The notes: generated by a model not told the origin, from the letters alone. A DNA stretch of 64,000 nt from Pelodera strongyloides (GCA_036852015.1 JAANDG010000118.1:1-64000), one strand, 5' to 3'; shown: positions 12,649-23,748, counted from the stretch's first letter. Translations and numbers: made by a program.

Positions 12649-13219
12649 AAAATCAATAGTGAGAGCTAAAAAGGGCGCTCTCGGTCAGGCAACAGGGGTC
12701 AATGGCAACAGGGGTCAATGTGGCAACAGGGGACAATGTGGGGGACTTGGTCCTTGATATTTATAGAGTTCTTTTTATTTTATTGGGACTCGGTTCGTGA
12801 TATTGATAGAGTTCTTTTTATTTTATTGGGACTTGGTTCTTGATATTTATAGAGTTCTTTTTATTTGCTCTGATGTTGTCTTACCGTTCTTTCCTTTTTT
12901 TGTCTTACCTTCAAACTTCAGGTAACTGGGCCATTGAGCCAATTTCATTCACCATCGTTTGAACAAAAGTTTGCAATGTGTTCTCAGCCGAAACCAGCTC
13001 CGAGTCCAGAAGTGAAAACCACAGCGACAACTACAACGCAACGGTTTGCTTTCCTTTTTAGTTACCACACTTTATCTTTTCACTACTATGCTCGTTTTTT
13101 TTCTGGGCCATGAATCAACCCTCAAATTTCTAATCATTCTATAGTTTACCATAAATGGGTTGCATCTAGTTACTCAAGCTGCGCGCTTTTTTATTCCTTT
13201 GCCTCTTTTGCTGCGGATT

Positions 13220-13269
<50 letters not shown>

Positions 13270-14033
13270 TGTGTGTGTGTGTGTGTATGTGTGTGTGTGT
13301 ATGTGTGTATGTGTGTGTGTGTGTATGTGTGTGTGAGTGCAAAACTGAGGTCGCTCAGAGAAGTGCAATGACTTTACCTACAACCAGGACAACGTCAGCA
13401 AAATCAACAAAAACAAAATAAAAACAACTATACATAACGATAACACCGACACCAGAAGACCGGCTACTGTTTGTCCTTGGATGCAGTTCTTTGTAACATA
13501 ACAGAACATAACACAACTACTGAATCGCGCAAGTTAAAGGGTCGGGCCCATTTCAAATGACCTTTATTTTTGGTGATTCCATTTGATTCTCCATGTCAAA
13601 TATAGTAGGATGCAATATTTTTCTAATTTTCAAGCGCAAAATTCACGCACTATTCAGCGATTTACCATGGCCAGTCATACCCAATTCTCTATCGCAGTTG
13701 GCACGCCCATTTGCGCTGATTGGACAATATCGCAATTGCCACGCCCAAAAGACCATATAGACCAATTAGCGCGAAGGGGCGTGCTGGCTCTGGTAAATTG
13801 CTGAATACTGCGTGAATGTTGCGCTTAAAAATTAGAAAAATATCGTATCCTGCTATATTTGACACGGAGAACCAGATGGAATCATCAAAAATAGGGGTCT
13901 TTTGAAATCTGCCTGACCCTTTAAGGACGTTATCAAAGAATAGTGATATTGCTCTTCTTCCTGTTGCAGCCCCGTAACAAATGCACAGCCCATCGTCGTA
14001 ATTATGGTGGATATTGCCGCTTGCAGGCTATAA
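5323..14033 (+). CDS. Gene B: kinase-less type I receptor ectodomain
   Basis: Exons: 5323-5443, 5548-5713, 5984-6091, 6280-6493, 6853-6921, 12922-13043, 13970-14033 (864 nt, 287 residues; all phases agree). Residues 1-20 look like a signal peptide. The ectodomain carries cysteines in LLC-DG (exon 1), EGCPG and DACVKAE (exon 2), NFNCE (exon 4), FDCGM (exon 5) and FAMC (exon 6). Exons 1-6 match kinase genes E and F. The TM and kinase exons are absent, and exon 6 joins in phase to a short exon encoding PVTNAQPIVVIMVDIAACRL and a stop. Across the three copies of that exon, most changes in this frame are silent, which supports it. An LTR element fills intron 5 and a MITE sits in intron 6. Likely a secreted or membrane-anchored receptor-like protein (inference). 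The long introns are the main uncertainty. Confidence 0.65.
7104..7268. mobile_element. TTAA-flanked MITE, AGCGAAAT family, in intron 5 of B
   Basis: The ends AGCGAAATACCGG and ..CCGGTCAGTATTTCGCT are inverted and flanked by TTAA on both sides. Related copies are at 17750-18226, 44796-44958 and 47556-47731. Confidence 0.65.
7426..8230. repeat. Left LTR of the intron-5 element
   Basis: From about 7806 onward this matches the right LTR closely through CCTGGGTGGTCCCCTTTACT. The first 380 bp are mostly unique to this copy. Confidence 0.7.
11784..12249. repeat. Right LTR of the intron-5 element
   Basis: 466 bp, a shorter version of the left LTR. It ends exactly where gene-C-like intron sequence resumes (GGAGTTTGCAGTCACG). 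Confidence 0.75.
12562..12646. repeat. Poly(A) tract, about 85 bp
   Basis: A nearly pure A run with a few interruptions inside intron 5 of gene B. Gene C lacks it at the equivalent place, so it arose after the duplication. Confidence 0.9.
13224..13337. repeat. (GT)n microsatellite in intron 6 of gene B
   Basis: About 110 bp of GT repeats broken by TATG. The matching place in gene C (near 19115) has only five to six units. Confidence 0.95.
13538..13920. mobile_element. TTAA MITE, GGGTCAGGCCC family, in intron 6 of B
   Basis: The TIRs run AGGGTCGGGCCCATTTC.. and ..GACCCT with long pairing arms. TTAA stands on each side (13534-13537 and 13921-13924). Gene C has the uninterrupted sequence AAGTTAAGGACGTTATC at 19319-19335, an empty site that proves both the ends and the TTAA duplication. 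A second copy is at 21511-21920. Confidence 0.9.
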
Positions 14034-14052
14034 AAATACCGAACGATGTTTC

Positions 14053-14058
14053 AATAAA
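14053..14058 (+). terminator. Poly(A) signal of gene B
   Basis: AATAAA lies 19 bp after the stop codon proposed for gene B. The equivalent AATAAA follows gene C's stop near 24601, while the third copy of the terminal exon has lost it (AATGTA). A second AATAAA is at about 14149. Confidence 0.55.
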
Positions 14059-14169
14059 TACCCATTTGCTAACGAATAAGCGCCATAGCGGACCCCAACA
14101 CCTACACTGGTGTCCTGTATAGCTTTTAGGTTCCGGCCTTTCGGTTTAATAAAGTTTCGTCACGTCTCT

Positions 14170-14254
14170 ATGAGTAATGTACTTTTTTTTACCAGAACTG
14201 AAACATCATCAACCATACCGACAAGGACAAACAATTCGTTACTTTGCGGCGACG
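14170..14254 (+). pseudogene. Remnant of a gene-E-like first exon
   Basis: ATG then SNVLFFTRTE.., ending LLCGDG at a GTAGGT donor. The exon and about 150 bp of its intron (with the ACTGATGCAAAAACTCC repeats) match gene E at 26355-26580. Nothing else of that gene follows, and the sequence passes into the 5' flank of the gene C unit. Like gene E it lacks a hydrophobic leader. It marks the junction of an unequal crossover. Confidence 0.7.
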
Positions 14255-14474
14255 GTAGGTACTTTTACGACTGATGCAAAAACTCCCTTTATGACTGATG
14301 CAAAAACTTTTATTTGCCCCTACGGTTATTTTAGTGGCTTTAGTGGCTTTCGTATTTTCTCCTTTCTTTGATATTCCATTTACAGTATTATCACCTTTGA
14401 TCAACTGAAAGAACGCTGAACAAAAAAAGCTGAAAGGTGCCTTTGCGAATGAAATTATTCCAAATGGTAATAGG

Positions 14475-15652
14475 CATGCGGGCCGGTCCCTGGTGGTTAT
14501 CATAATATATGTACTACTAAATTTCAGATAGATTTATCCCACTGAAATTTTCCGGTGTCGATTAACGGATAAACATGCCACGAGCAATAATTACACCATT
14601 ATTCCCTTGCCGGGTGTCCCGACTGTGTCTGGCTCTTTTTGTGGCTCGGGAGAGTATCTGGCTATATAGCCATGTTCCCCCGGGACACGCGACGAGAAAA
14701 GAAGGGTGCAATTGTTTTGTGCCTACGGTATAGTTTATACGAGTATCGTCACCGAAAATTTCAGTGTGATCTAACGCGAAAAATTACGTTTGCGCTGCGC
14801 AGCTCGCTTTCGCGGCTAGCCATGTGGACCCATGAAATTAGCACGAAATGGGAATGGTTTATTGCTAGGGAATGGTTTATTGCGGTGATAGGTGACATAA
14901 ACACTGATACGAGCGGCGTAAAAACATCGAAACGAACATGATGAATAACTGGCAAATACTGAAAATGTCGCGATACTACGTACGTTGTAAAGTGAACTAG
15001 GTAACACTGCAAAGTTATATGTAATAAGTATTGCTTGCTGAGTAAGGTTGGAAACGTTATAACATCTAAAACAAAGGTTTTAGTTAGATACAACAGAAAC
15101 GAATCTAGCAATGGTGGGAGACAAAAGCAGAAAATACAATGCAATGCGTGAGAAATTAAAAAAAACCTGCAGCTTAATTCCTTAATTTCCTGAGCGAATT
15201 CCTTGTTGACCATTGAATCCCTGTTCCCTTGCGTGTAGATGGTACCGTGCGGTCCTTCGTCTTGGATAGGATCCGGGGAAGCCGAGCTCGAAGAGGCATG
15301 TTCTGAAATCAATAATATCAGAACAGTGCCAAAGTTGCCCTAAATGGTGGAATGCACATCCAAGGGCATGGGGGCGGGAGGGACAATACACACAAAAACC
15401 TAGATAATGGCGCGTTTAAGATGGCCGAAAGAAAGAAAAAAAAATGCGTTTTCGGCCGTTCACGCGCCCTAACTGGACAAGCGAAATCCGAAAAGTTGCG
15501 GAAGAATCGCGCAGACCGTTGCGACGCGTAGGAAAAAGGATGCGCTTTCCTGAGCATACGGTATTTGGAGCGCGACATTTTGATACCGTAGTGGCGCTCG
15601 GTTGCTACGCGAAAACTACACTTTTATTTTGATGGGCCCGCCCATTTAAAGG
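14475..15652. mobile_element. Composite MITE (36.2-kb family) with foreign insert
   Basis: The left end CGGGCCGGTCCC and right end TTTGATGGGCCCGCCC resemble the terminal repeats of the 36199-36627 element. The interior contains GTGTCCCGAC../..GGGACACGCGACG and GGGTGCAATTGTTTTGTGCC, as in that copy. From about 14800 to 15600 the sequence is foreign to the family. On the minus strand TGATTTCAG precedes an open stretch starting near 15312 that reads EHASSSSASPDPIQDEGP.., possibly a captured exon. Confidence 0.5.
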
Positions 15653-17749
15653 GGGTTATGCAACCCCCTTTGAAGTTAAGCTGCATTCTTAGAATGTGTG
15701 TTGCCTATTAAGTAAACAATAACAAAAATTGTCTCAAGTAACCTATTCACCCAGCTAAAAAAAAATGATTTTCAAAGTTTAAGTAAACACTTAATTAACC
15801 CCATCCCGTACATCGTCGGTTTCAATGGATAAAAATTAAACCTCATTTTACTTTTTTAGTTTCACTTTTAGAAAGCATAAAGCATACGGCGGTTTATATG
15901 TGAAAGATTTAATCCATTTATAAGCGATAAGGAAAAGTCCATGATCTGAACCGAGTGCAGATATTGGCTTACTTATCGCATCACAGCTCTTCGTGTAAAC
16001 ATTGCCTTCTTATCGATTCCTAATTATAATATGTATATTACTAATTAGTAGGTCCGAACAGTTAACTGCTACAGCAACATCAAGCCCAACACAGCCTTTA
16101 CTATGTGGCGACGGTAGGTGCAGGGAAATATTCATCATATGTGAACTATGCGCTGCACTTGTTTCCCTCATTGTAGAACAACTAACTATTTTTAACACGC
16201 TGGTGTGAAGAAATTTCAGTTTCAACAAACGACAAAGCCGAAGGATGCCCTGGGCACTTCAACTTGTATGTCGTTACGCTGCTAGATCCCGTACCTGCAA
16301 AAAACGAGCTTGACGAGTATTATTCCACTTACAAAAAGCTAACAGACGCGTGTGTGAAAGCGGAACAGTCATCAAGTGTTTCCAGGTGATTTTTATGTTA
16401 ATCTCAAATAAAAATCATGATCGGGCTCCAGAGCAGGTGACCCTGAGCTGAGATGCGTAAGCTTGGGAAATTTGGGTTTAGTTTACGTGCATTTCGCCAA
16501 CATCTGGTCTACATGGGATGCATGATCGAGAATCGGACAGACCGAGAAATATAAAAACGGCCTAAAATGGGTTCTAAATTACTATTTTAAATACTAATTT
16601 TGAATAGTATTTTGTTTGATTAAACGAGCTTCCTTACTTTGACATGCTTGTTTTTAGCACAATTACTTTATTGATCTATGAAGATGATAAGCCCATCCCT
16701 ATGAAACATCTCCCGGAAACTTACGACAAGTACAACAGGCTGTTTTACTTCAATTATGCTGACATGTAAGTGTAAGCCTACTAGACTAATGTTATCAGTC
16801 AAGGCAGCACGCATATGTGCATATATGGATGTAAGATTGACACCCAGTACAATGGTCTGCAACAATTTTAGTGGATAAGTTCGCTTCTAGCACTCATAAT
16901 GAGAAGAACCGTTTTTTTGTTGGCTCATAACCATTGACAATCTATGATGTTTAGAAGAATCAAAGAAAGCAAACACATTATCGACCAAATGCTAGGGCTT
17001 GTTTATCAAAAACACCCAGATGAACAGAACGTCGTCTACTTTTTTATCAACTTCAACTGCGAAACTATTGAGAAAGGAATTCCACTACTCCTGCGGCAGT
17101 TTAAATCATTTGCTAGTGATGATACACGCGAGGGATACAACGCCGTTTTCCGGTTTTTCTGGCTGAATGTGCGTTGTGTGTGCTTTTGCGAAATTCTCAT
17201 GCATAATTAAAAAGCACGAAGTTATGGCAGGCTTCACTTAGGTTTACAAAAAGCCAGACGAATTTCTAAAACTCCTTTATTTTACTGCAGACTTACTGAA
17301 ATGAATTTGATGTAGTTAATGTAACAATTTAGTTAATTTATTAAGGTTACGCTCTCTTATTTCGAATTAGCAAAAAAGTTGGACTACTCATGTCAAATGA
17401 CGTAGAAGCGTAGCGGTGCATTTCGTTGCGGAGTCGTTACAAATCCATCGCCTTTACATAATAATATTAGAGAAATATAGAGTACAGAACGTTATGAGCA
17501 TTACTGTTTTTAACTGCAGGAGACCACGAAAAATTTCGATTGTGGCATGGCAAATTTGACGCAAAGAACGAATGGAATGGCAGACTATGTAAGCCTGATG
17601 TTTTTGGCTAATATGTGTTTTTTCTAATATGTTGTCTTTATTACGACTTATTGAAATTAAATACCTTTGTGAGCTAAACAAATGAGGTGGGGTTTGGCGC
17701 AGAACCGCTATAGCAACATCGTGCCATGCTTGGATTACTGTATGAAGCG

Positions 17750-18226
17750 ATGAGGTGTTACCGGCCGATTTTTGAAGAAAACTGAACTCACGTATTTTAT
17801 TTACGCTGATTTAAAGGGATAAGGGATATGGTCACTAGGAATTGCACCTTTTTATAATTTCTATTGATAGTATGACCGACCTATGACGGTCAAAATGCGA
17901 AAATTGCAGTAAATTTCCTTTGCTCCTCGAGCCAGGAGCAAGATCAAAAGCTAAGCGACCTCGCTTTATAAACCCACTGGCGTACCGTAGCCCTATCTCT
18001 GCACCTCTGCACCTCTAGCCCTATCACGCTATGTCGCACTTGTAACACAGTTTGAGGTACCGTTTGACTGCGGCTACGGTATGCCAGTTGTTTTATAAAG
18101 CGAGGTCGATTAGCTTTTGAGCTTGCTCCTGGTTCGAGGAGCAAAGGAAACTCGCATTTTGACCGTCATAGGTCATACTATCAATAGAAATTAGGTTTCA
18201 AACACCGGTCAGTATTTCGCTTTGAA
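17750..18226. mobile_element. Nested MITEs in intron 5 of gene C
   Basis: An AGCGAAAT-family element (left part TTACCGGCCGATTTTTG, right end ACCGGTCAGTATTTCGCT) is interrupted by a family-1 element at about 17813-18192. The same element in gene B (7104-7268) is uninterrupted, so the family-1 insertion came after the duplication that separated B and C. Confidence 0.7.
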
Positions 18227-19338
18227 AGGAACATGCCCACGTATACAAGGGTTTCCTTAATTTCTACGTAATGAATCTCCATGATTCCTCAAACGTGGCC
18301 GCAAAAGCCGTTCGAGGAAGAAATTAGCAAACGAAGATCCCCATAAATTCACCGCAATTTGAGGAAAATAATGCGTTTTCGAGCTAAAACTGTACTGTTA
18401 AAACACCAAGATTGTGCATATGAGGATGAAAATTAGAAACGAGATAAACGGAAACAGAAGCCTGATTTGACTCCAATGAGATTTGACATTCTGCATTTGG
18501 AATATTGTTGCAAAAGGAATAAACTGCGGTAGCAAAATGTAGATCTTCATTTGCCAATTATTCGCTCCAATTTGCAAATTTTGCAAAACGGAGCTTGCAG
18601 TCACGTTGGAGTCACCTAGGAGACTTATCACATTAAGAATTGAAAATACTTTTTGTACGTAGGCCTGAGCGCAAAACTCCTAAACTGTATGCTATGAAAT
18701 AGGTTTCATCTTGAATTTAAGTGTTATTAACGCGGTGAATTAAGAGGCCCTTTTCCGGTAGCCCCTGTTTTAGACGTTTTATCTGATTCTTATTTTGTCT
18801 TACCTTCAAACTTTAGGTAACTGGGCCATTGAGCCAATTTCATTCACCATCGTTTGAACAAAAGTTTGCAATGTGTCCTCAGCCGAAACCAGCTCCGAGT
18901 CCAGAAGTGAAAACCACAGCGACAACTACAACGCCACGGTTTGCTTTCCTTTTTAGTTACCACACTTTATCTTTTCACTATTATGCTCGTTTTTTTTCTG
19001 GGCCATGAATCAACCCTCAAATTTCTAATCATTCTATAGTTTACCATAAATGGGTTGCATCTAGTTACTCGAGCTGCGCGCTTTAGTCCTTTGCCTCATT
19101 TGCTACGGATTTAGGTGTGTGTGTGCGTGAGTGCAAAACTGAGGTCGCTCAGAGAAGTGCAATGACTTTACCTACAACACCAGGACAACGTAGGCAAAAT
19201 CAACAAAAACAACAAAAACAACTATAACTATAACGATACCAGAAGACCAGCCACTCTTTGTCCTTGGATACAGTTCTTTGTAACATAACACAACATTACA
19301 CAACAAACTGAATTGCGTAAGTTAAGGACGTTATCAAA

Positions 19339-19724
19339 TGTCGCCGCTACCCGCGAATAGACAAAGGCAAAGACATTCGATGCCCTCATAGCGCCGAAAT
19401 ATAAGCAGATCAGACTCTGCATAGAGCGAAATTCCCTCTCCCTTTTCGACCGGTCCCCCTTTCCATAAAAGGCCGACCTCCGTGTTCCCTCAGAAAGGAG
19501 ACCCTTCGTCACCGCTCTGCTGCTCTCGTACACTCATCGGTAGACGTCCAGAGGAGATCCACTTGTTCTCCGCCTACTGTAACCACGCCTCTCGCTCCTC
19601 CCACATTTGGACCGTACTTAAGCTCTTCGCCACAACGGAGAAACACATTCCCTATCCAAAATCCAATAAAGATTGTTGGAGAAACCGCTGTACTTGCATG
19701 CCAGATGTTACATCATTCAATAAA
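19339..19724. repeat. Left LTR of the intron-6 element
   Basis: 386 bp, TGTCGCC.. to ..TTCAATAAA. The first 80 bp differ from the right LTR and the rest is clearly similar. Confidence 0.75.
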
Positions 19725-19741
19725 TGGTGCACCGGTCCGAT
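19725..19741 (+). other. Primer-binding site of the LTR element
   Basis: TGGTGCACCGGTCCGAT follows the LTR directly. The initial TGG pairs with the CCA end of a tRNA. I did not identify which tRNA. Confidence 0.6.
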
Positions 19742-19814
19742 CGAACGGACACATCTACCAAATCCGCGTGGCAGGCGCCACTTATCGTCATTGTATTCGC
19801 TGCTAGTTATTCAA

Positions 19815-20006
19815 CAATAAGTCCTCCGGGACGCTGACAATAAGTCTTCCGGGACAATGACAATAAGTCCTCCGGGACGCTGACAATAAGTCCTCCGGGA
19901 CGCTGACAATAAGTCCTCCCAGGCCGCTAACAATAAGTCCTCCGGCACGCTGACAATAAGTCCTCCGGGACGCTGATAATAAGTCCTCCGGGACGCTGAC
20001 AATAAG
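19815..20006. repeat. 23-bp tandem repeat, about 8 units
   Basis: The unit AATAAGTCCTCCGGGACGCTGAC is repeated with point changes between LTR and gag-like sequence. Because 23 is not a multiple of 3, all frames cycle through the same 23-residue pattern, so the minus-strand open frame here is an artefact. Confidence 0.9.
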
Positions 20007-20362
20007 GCAAAAAAATATATATATATATAACCCTCGGTCGTTCATTTAATTGAACAATCACCAGTAAAACCCACGGTTGCTCATTAGACTGAGCAATCAC
20101 CAATCAACAGTGACCCTCAATTAAACCTTCAAACCTTTTTTTCGAAAATGACCTCGGTTGTGTTTTTTTGCGACGCTGATTAGCGAAGCAAAAAGGGAAA
20201 GAACCACAAGGGTAGAGTAAAGAAAGAGCACAGGAAGCGCAGGGAAAGAAAGAACACAGGAAGTGAAGAGAAAGAAATAGCACAGGAAGTACAGTGAAAA
20301 TGCAAAGTGAAAAAAGGTAGCACAGTTAGTGCAGAAAAAGGGAACATCTCACGGGAACATAA

Positions 20363-20660
20363 ATGGCAGTAGATAATATTACGCCAGGACATTCACCTGA
20401 AAGACCACCGAGAAGAACAGATACACCAGAAAGAAGAATGATGTTGAGATCAGACACAACAGCATACAACACACCGATCTATAAACAATTAGCTGCTCTA
20501 GAAGTTCAGTTGGCAGCTGAGCTGGAAGAGTTAAAGAAGTAATAGAAAATGAAGTGGAAAAAATCAACTTAACTAGAAATGAACAACAACTAGCAACCGA
20601 ACAAGACGTAGATGAGTTCATAGAGCATATCAAGACAGAACGAAACAAACTACTTGCAGG
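20363..20660 (+). pseudogene. gag-like fragment of the LTR element
   Basis: ATG opens 59 codons beginning MAVDNITPGHSPERPPRRTD, basic and proline-rich, then an acidic helical stretch (LAALEVQLAAELEELKK). A shift of one base would continue it as VIENEVEKINLTRNEQQ.. to TERNKLLAG, where a MITE (20669) breaks in. Start position, composition and coiled-coil character fit a retrotransposon Gag N-terminus, but no family-specific motif is visible. Confidence 0.45.
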
Positions 20661-20668
20661 TGAATTAA

Positions 20669-21054
20669 AGGAGGAGGCTCACGAGAATGAAGTGCTCAAT
20701 TAGTTTCCTTTCATCGAAAGATGATGGTTGGTGTTAATTTCCAATAAACATGCTTTACAATGCCATGAATAAAACTATGAATTCTATCAAAATTTTGGAT
20801 CGTAGTATATTATAGTTGATTTCCATAGTGGGCATGCAAATTTATGCTTTCTTGGAAAATGAGTTGTAAATTTGCATGTTCAGCATTGGAATTCGCTTAT
20901 TGATACGATAAGAAATTTTGATAGAATTCAAAGCTTTATATTGATTTATTCCTTCCAATTAAAAAAACGGTGATTCATAAGGATTGGTTTTTAAAAGATA
21001 ACACCATCATCTTTCGATAAAAGGAAACTAATTGATTCTCTTGAGCCTCCTCCT
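20669..21054. mobile_element. TTAA MITE, AGGAGGAGGCTCACGAG family
   Basis: The arms AGGAGGAGGCTCACGAGAAT and its inverse ending GAGCCTCCTCCT are flanked by TTAA (20665 and 21055). The central part has further pairing (TTTTGGATCG.., GAATTCTATC..). It interrupts the gag-like fragment. A partial copy is at 39646-39829. Confidence 0.85.
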
Positions 21055-21058
21055 TTAA

Positions 21059-21482
21059 AGGATCGCAGTCACTACAAATTCGTATTTTTTATTCGCTTCT
21101 CATTATATATTCAAATATGTGAAGAAAACTACGATTCCAGCACCAAAGTACGGCAAAACGAACTCAGGGAGAGAAATCCCTGTGTATGAGTTTTACTAGT
21201 ATACCGTAGTTTATAATTGCCCGCATAGAGTTTCATAATAAATACCCTGCGGTGATAAACCACGTGCCAGGTGTAACACTGCAGGCTGTTCACTCTCCAA
21301 GTACCCCTGGCAATTGCATTGTATGCACCGGCGACGGTCATTTACCAAAACCCATTTTCATTGATTTCTCTCCCTGAGTTCGCTTTTATGTGGCTTTTTA
21401 CTGGCTGCATATTGTTTTATAAATCTTTTTGCATCTAATAAAAATCGAATAAAAAAGTTGAATTTGAAGTGACTGCCTTCCT
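21059..21482. mobile_element. TTAA MITE, AGGATCGCAGTCAC family
   Basis: The ends AGGATCGCAGTCAC and GTGACTGCCTTCCT are inverted, with TTAA at 21055 and 21483. The inner arms pair around CTCAGGGAGAGAAATC. It shares its left TTAA with the preceding element. Confidence 0.8.
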
Positions 21483-21510
21483 TTAAAGGAGGAGTTTAAA
21501 AGGGTCTTAA

Positions 21511-21920
21511 AGGGTCAGGCCCATTTCAAATGACCTATATGTTTGATGATTCCATCTGATTCTTTATGTCAAATATAGTAGGATACGATATTTTTCTAAT
21601 TTTCAAGCGCAAAATTCACGCAGTATTCAGCAATTTACCATTGTCAGTCATACACAACTATTTATCGCATTTGTCACGCCCCTTCGTGCTAATTGGGCAA
21701 TATGCTCTATTGGGCGTGGCAATTGCGATATCGGCAAACCAGCGCGAATGGGCGTGCCAACTGCGATAGATAGCTGGGTATGACTGCCCAAGGTAAATTA
21801 CTGAATAGTGAGTGATTTTTGCGCTTGAAAATTAGAAAAATATTGCATCCTACTATATTTGACATGGAGAATCAGATTGCATCATCAAAAATAGGGGTCA
21901 TTTGAAATGGGCCTGACCCT
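21511..21920. mobile_element. TTAA MITE, GGGTCAGGCCC family (copy 2)
   Basis: AGGGTCAGGCCCATTTCAAA and its inverse TTTGAAATGGGCCTGACCCT, with TTAA on each side. It is a sibling of 13538-13920. Confidence 0.9.
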
Positions 21921-22009
21921 TTAAGTGTTCGATTCCTTTCTTTTTTTCGAAAAAACATGGTAAATAACCACCAATAACATACATAGACAAGCACGGAAAT
22001 ACACTTTAA

Positions 22010-22465
22010 AGGGACAGGCCCATCAAAGTAAACCTATATTTACGATTTCGTCTTAATTTTTCTTAAAAGTGTTCATTACAATATATGCAAACCAAATTTT
22101 ATCGACATTCACCCCGGGGAACTTTTTCTGACGAGCGCATCCACAAATGTATACCGTTGCCTGGCCCTTCCTCTCGTTGTCTATCCGCTCTGGTTGTCTG
22201 CTCTCTCGGTTTTTTCTCTGGCACCTCTTTATTCAGCATAGTCTCTCATGCGTAATTTTGCAACTGTGTTATAACATACGAGAAGTAAAAGAATTATTAG
22301 GACTAAATGGATGCAAATACGGTACCCTTTGAGTTGGGCTCGGCGTAAAAAAGTTCCCCGGGGTGAATGTGGATAAAAATTAGTGTGTTTATATTGTAAT
22401 AAACGCTGCTAATAAAAAATAACATGAAATCGTAAATATATGTTTATTTTTATGGGCCTGTCCCT
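22010..22465. mobile_element. TTAA MITE, GGGACAGGCCCATC family
   Basis: AGGGACAGGCCCATCAAAGT.. and ..ATGGGCCTGTCCCT with TTAA flanks. The inner arms pair at TTCACCCCGGGGAACTTTTT. Its ends resemble those of 36199-36627. Confidence 0.9.
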
Positions 22466-23122
22466 TTAAAGAAATTATTTAATTTAAGAAAACAAATTTA
22501 ATTTGAAAAAAACGACCGTATGCTTTTAAAACCGCCAGTAAAAAGCAAATATGCACGCAGTTTGCATAACAGTAAAACAAGTGTGCCTTTCTTTTGCACT
22601 ACAAAGTGCACAGGCCGTTGGAGTGCACTATTTTCAGCAACATATTAGCAGGGTCCCCCAGGGTTAGCCCGGCCATCTGCAAGGGAGCTGTTTTTGGCTG
22701 TGCCTGAAAAATAACTAGAAACTACGGTGGTTTTCTTTAATTAATTTTGTAGATAAAATTTAATATTTACTTTAAAGTGTATTTCCGCGCTTTGTTCAGT
22801 ATTTTATTGGTGATTATTTACCATGTTCTTTCGATAAAAGGAAAGGAATCGAACACTTAAAACTCGTGAGCCTCCTCCTTGAGGTTACCATTCTAAATTA
22901 CGTTGATTTAGAATCACGCAATTCTACACACATCACTCCAGCGACATCAACCATTCAGTCATTTATGGATCACTCATTTATCTACTATTATCGATTCATA
23001 TACAATTGTTTGATAATTGATAAACCCCTGTTGAACAAACAAATCTTCTATTTTTTTATAACAACATATAGATTTTCATACCTCATACTTCAAATAATAT
23101 ATATATACAAACACGACACATT

Positions 23123-23236
23123 AAATTTGTAGAATTACAAACACAGCAAGAGTTGCGAAAGAGAAGGAGTCAGTCCAATGTTCATCAGAGTCAGATCGCA
23201 CAGCGAGCACAGCCACTGACTAAGCAACAACAGTAA
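23123..23236 (+). pseudogene. Second coding-like remnant of the LTR element
   Basis: An open stretch reading VELQTQQELRKRRSQSNVHQ and on to a glutamine-rich end and stop lies between MITEs. Basic, Gln-rich composition fits a Gag tail. It is too short to assign. Confidence 0.35.
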
Positions 23237-23277
23237 CCTTTATTTAAACAATTCTTTTTGACGACGAACAAACTTAA

Positions 23278-23748
23278 AGGGATGGGTTCACGAGAAAATC
23301 ACCTTGTTTTATGGTTTAGTTTGATTGTACATAGGTAAACTTAAACAAAGAGCATACAAAATGTTTCTTGAATTATTCCCTGCGGATGATATTAGGTAAA
23401 AAAGGTGGGTATTGATCGCTTTTCCGCAAAAGTACCAACAAGATAAACTAAAGAGTTAAGAGATATGGCTGAAACACACTGTTTTGGGCAAAAATATACT
23501 GGAGTTTACATCGTTTACTTTGCTGAAAACAGTGAAAAAACAGCGTGTTTCAGCCATATCTCTTATCTTCCCTTTAGTTTATCTTGATGGTACTTTTGCG
23601 GAAAAGCGATCAATACCCACCTTTTTTTACCTAATATCACCCTAGGGAATAATTCAAGAAACATTTTGTATGCTCTTTGTTTAAGTTTACCTGTGTACAA
23701 TCAAGCTAAAGCATAAAAACAAGGTGATTTTCTCGCGAACCCATCCCT
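23278..23748. mobile_element. TTAA MITE, GGGATGGGTTCACGAG family
   Basis: A long near-perfect hairpin: AGGGATGGGTTCACGAGAAA.. pairs with ..TTCTCGCGAACCCATCCCT, and the arms extend about 220 bp each (for example CAATACCCACC on both sides). TTAA flanks it. A degraded relative is at 47255-47515. Confidence 0.95.

Larger units (their letters stand above)
21487..22879. mobile_element. TTAA MITE (GTTCGATTCC family) split by two MITEs
   Basis: The left end AGGAGGAG..TTAAGTGTTCGATTCC and right end GGAATCGAACACTTAA..GAGCCTCCTCCT match the uninterrupted copy at 37641-38110. Two other MITEs (21511-21920 and 22010-22465) lie inside the left arm, each at a TTAA. When they are removed in thought, the arm runs on as in the intact copy. 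Confidence 0.85.

Noticed and set aside
13227..13421. Open frame of alternating Val-Cys
   Set aside because: Produced by the GT microsatellite. The sequence after it has frame-breaking indels between the gene B, gene C and third copies, so it is not an exon.
19803..20045. Repeated peptide on the minus strand
   Set aside because: The 23-bp repeat yields a 23-residue cycle in every frame. Nothing suggests translation.
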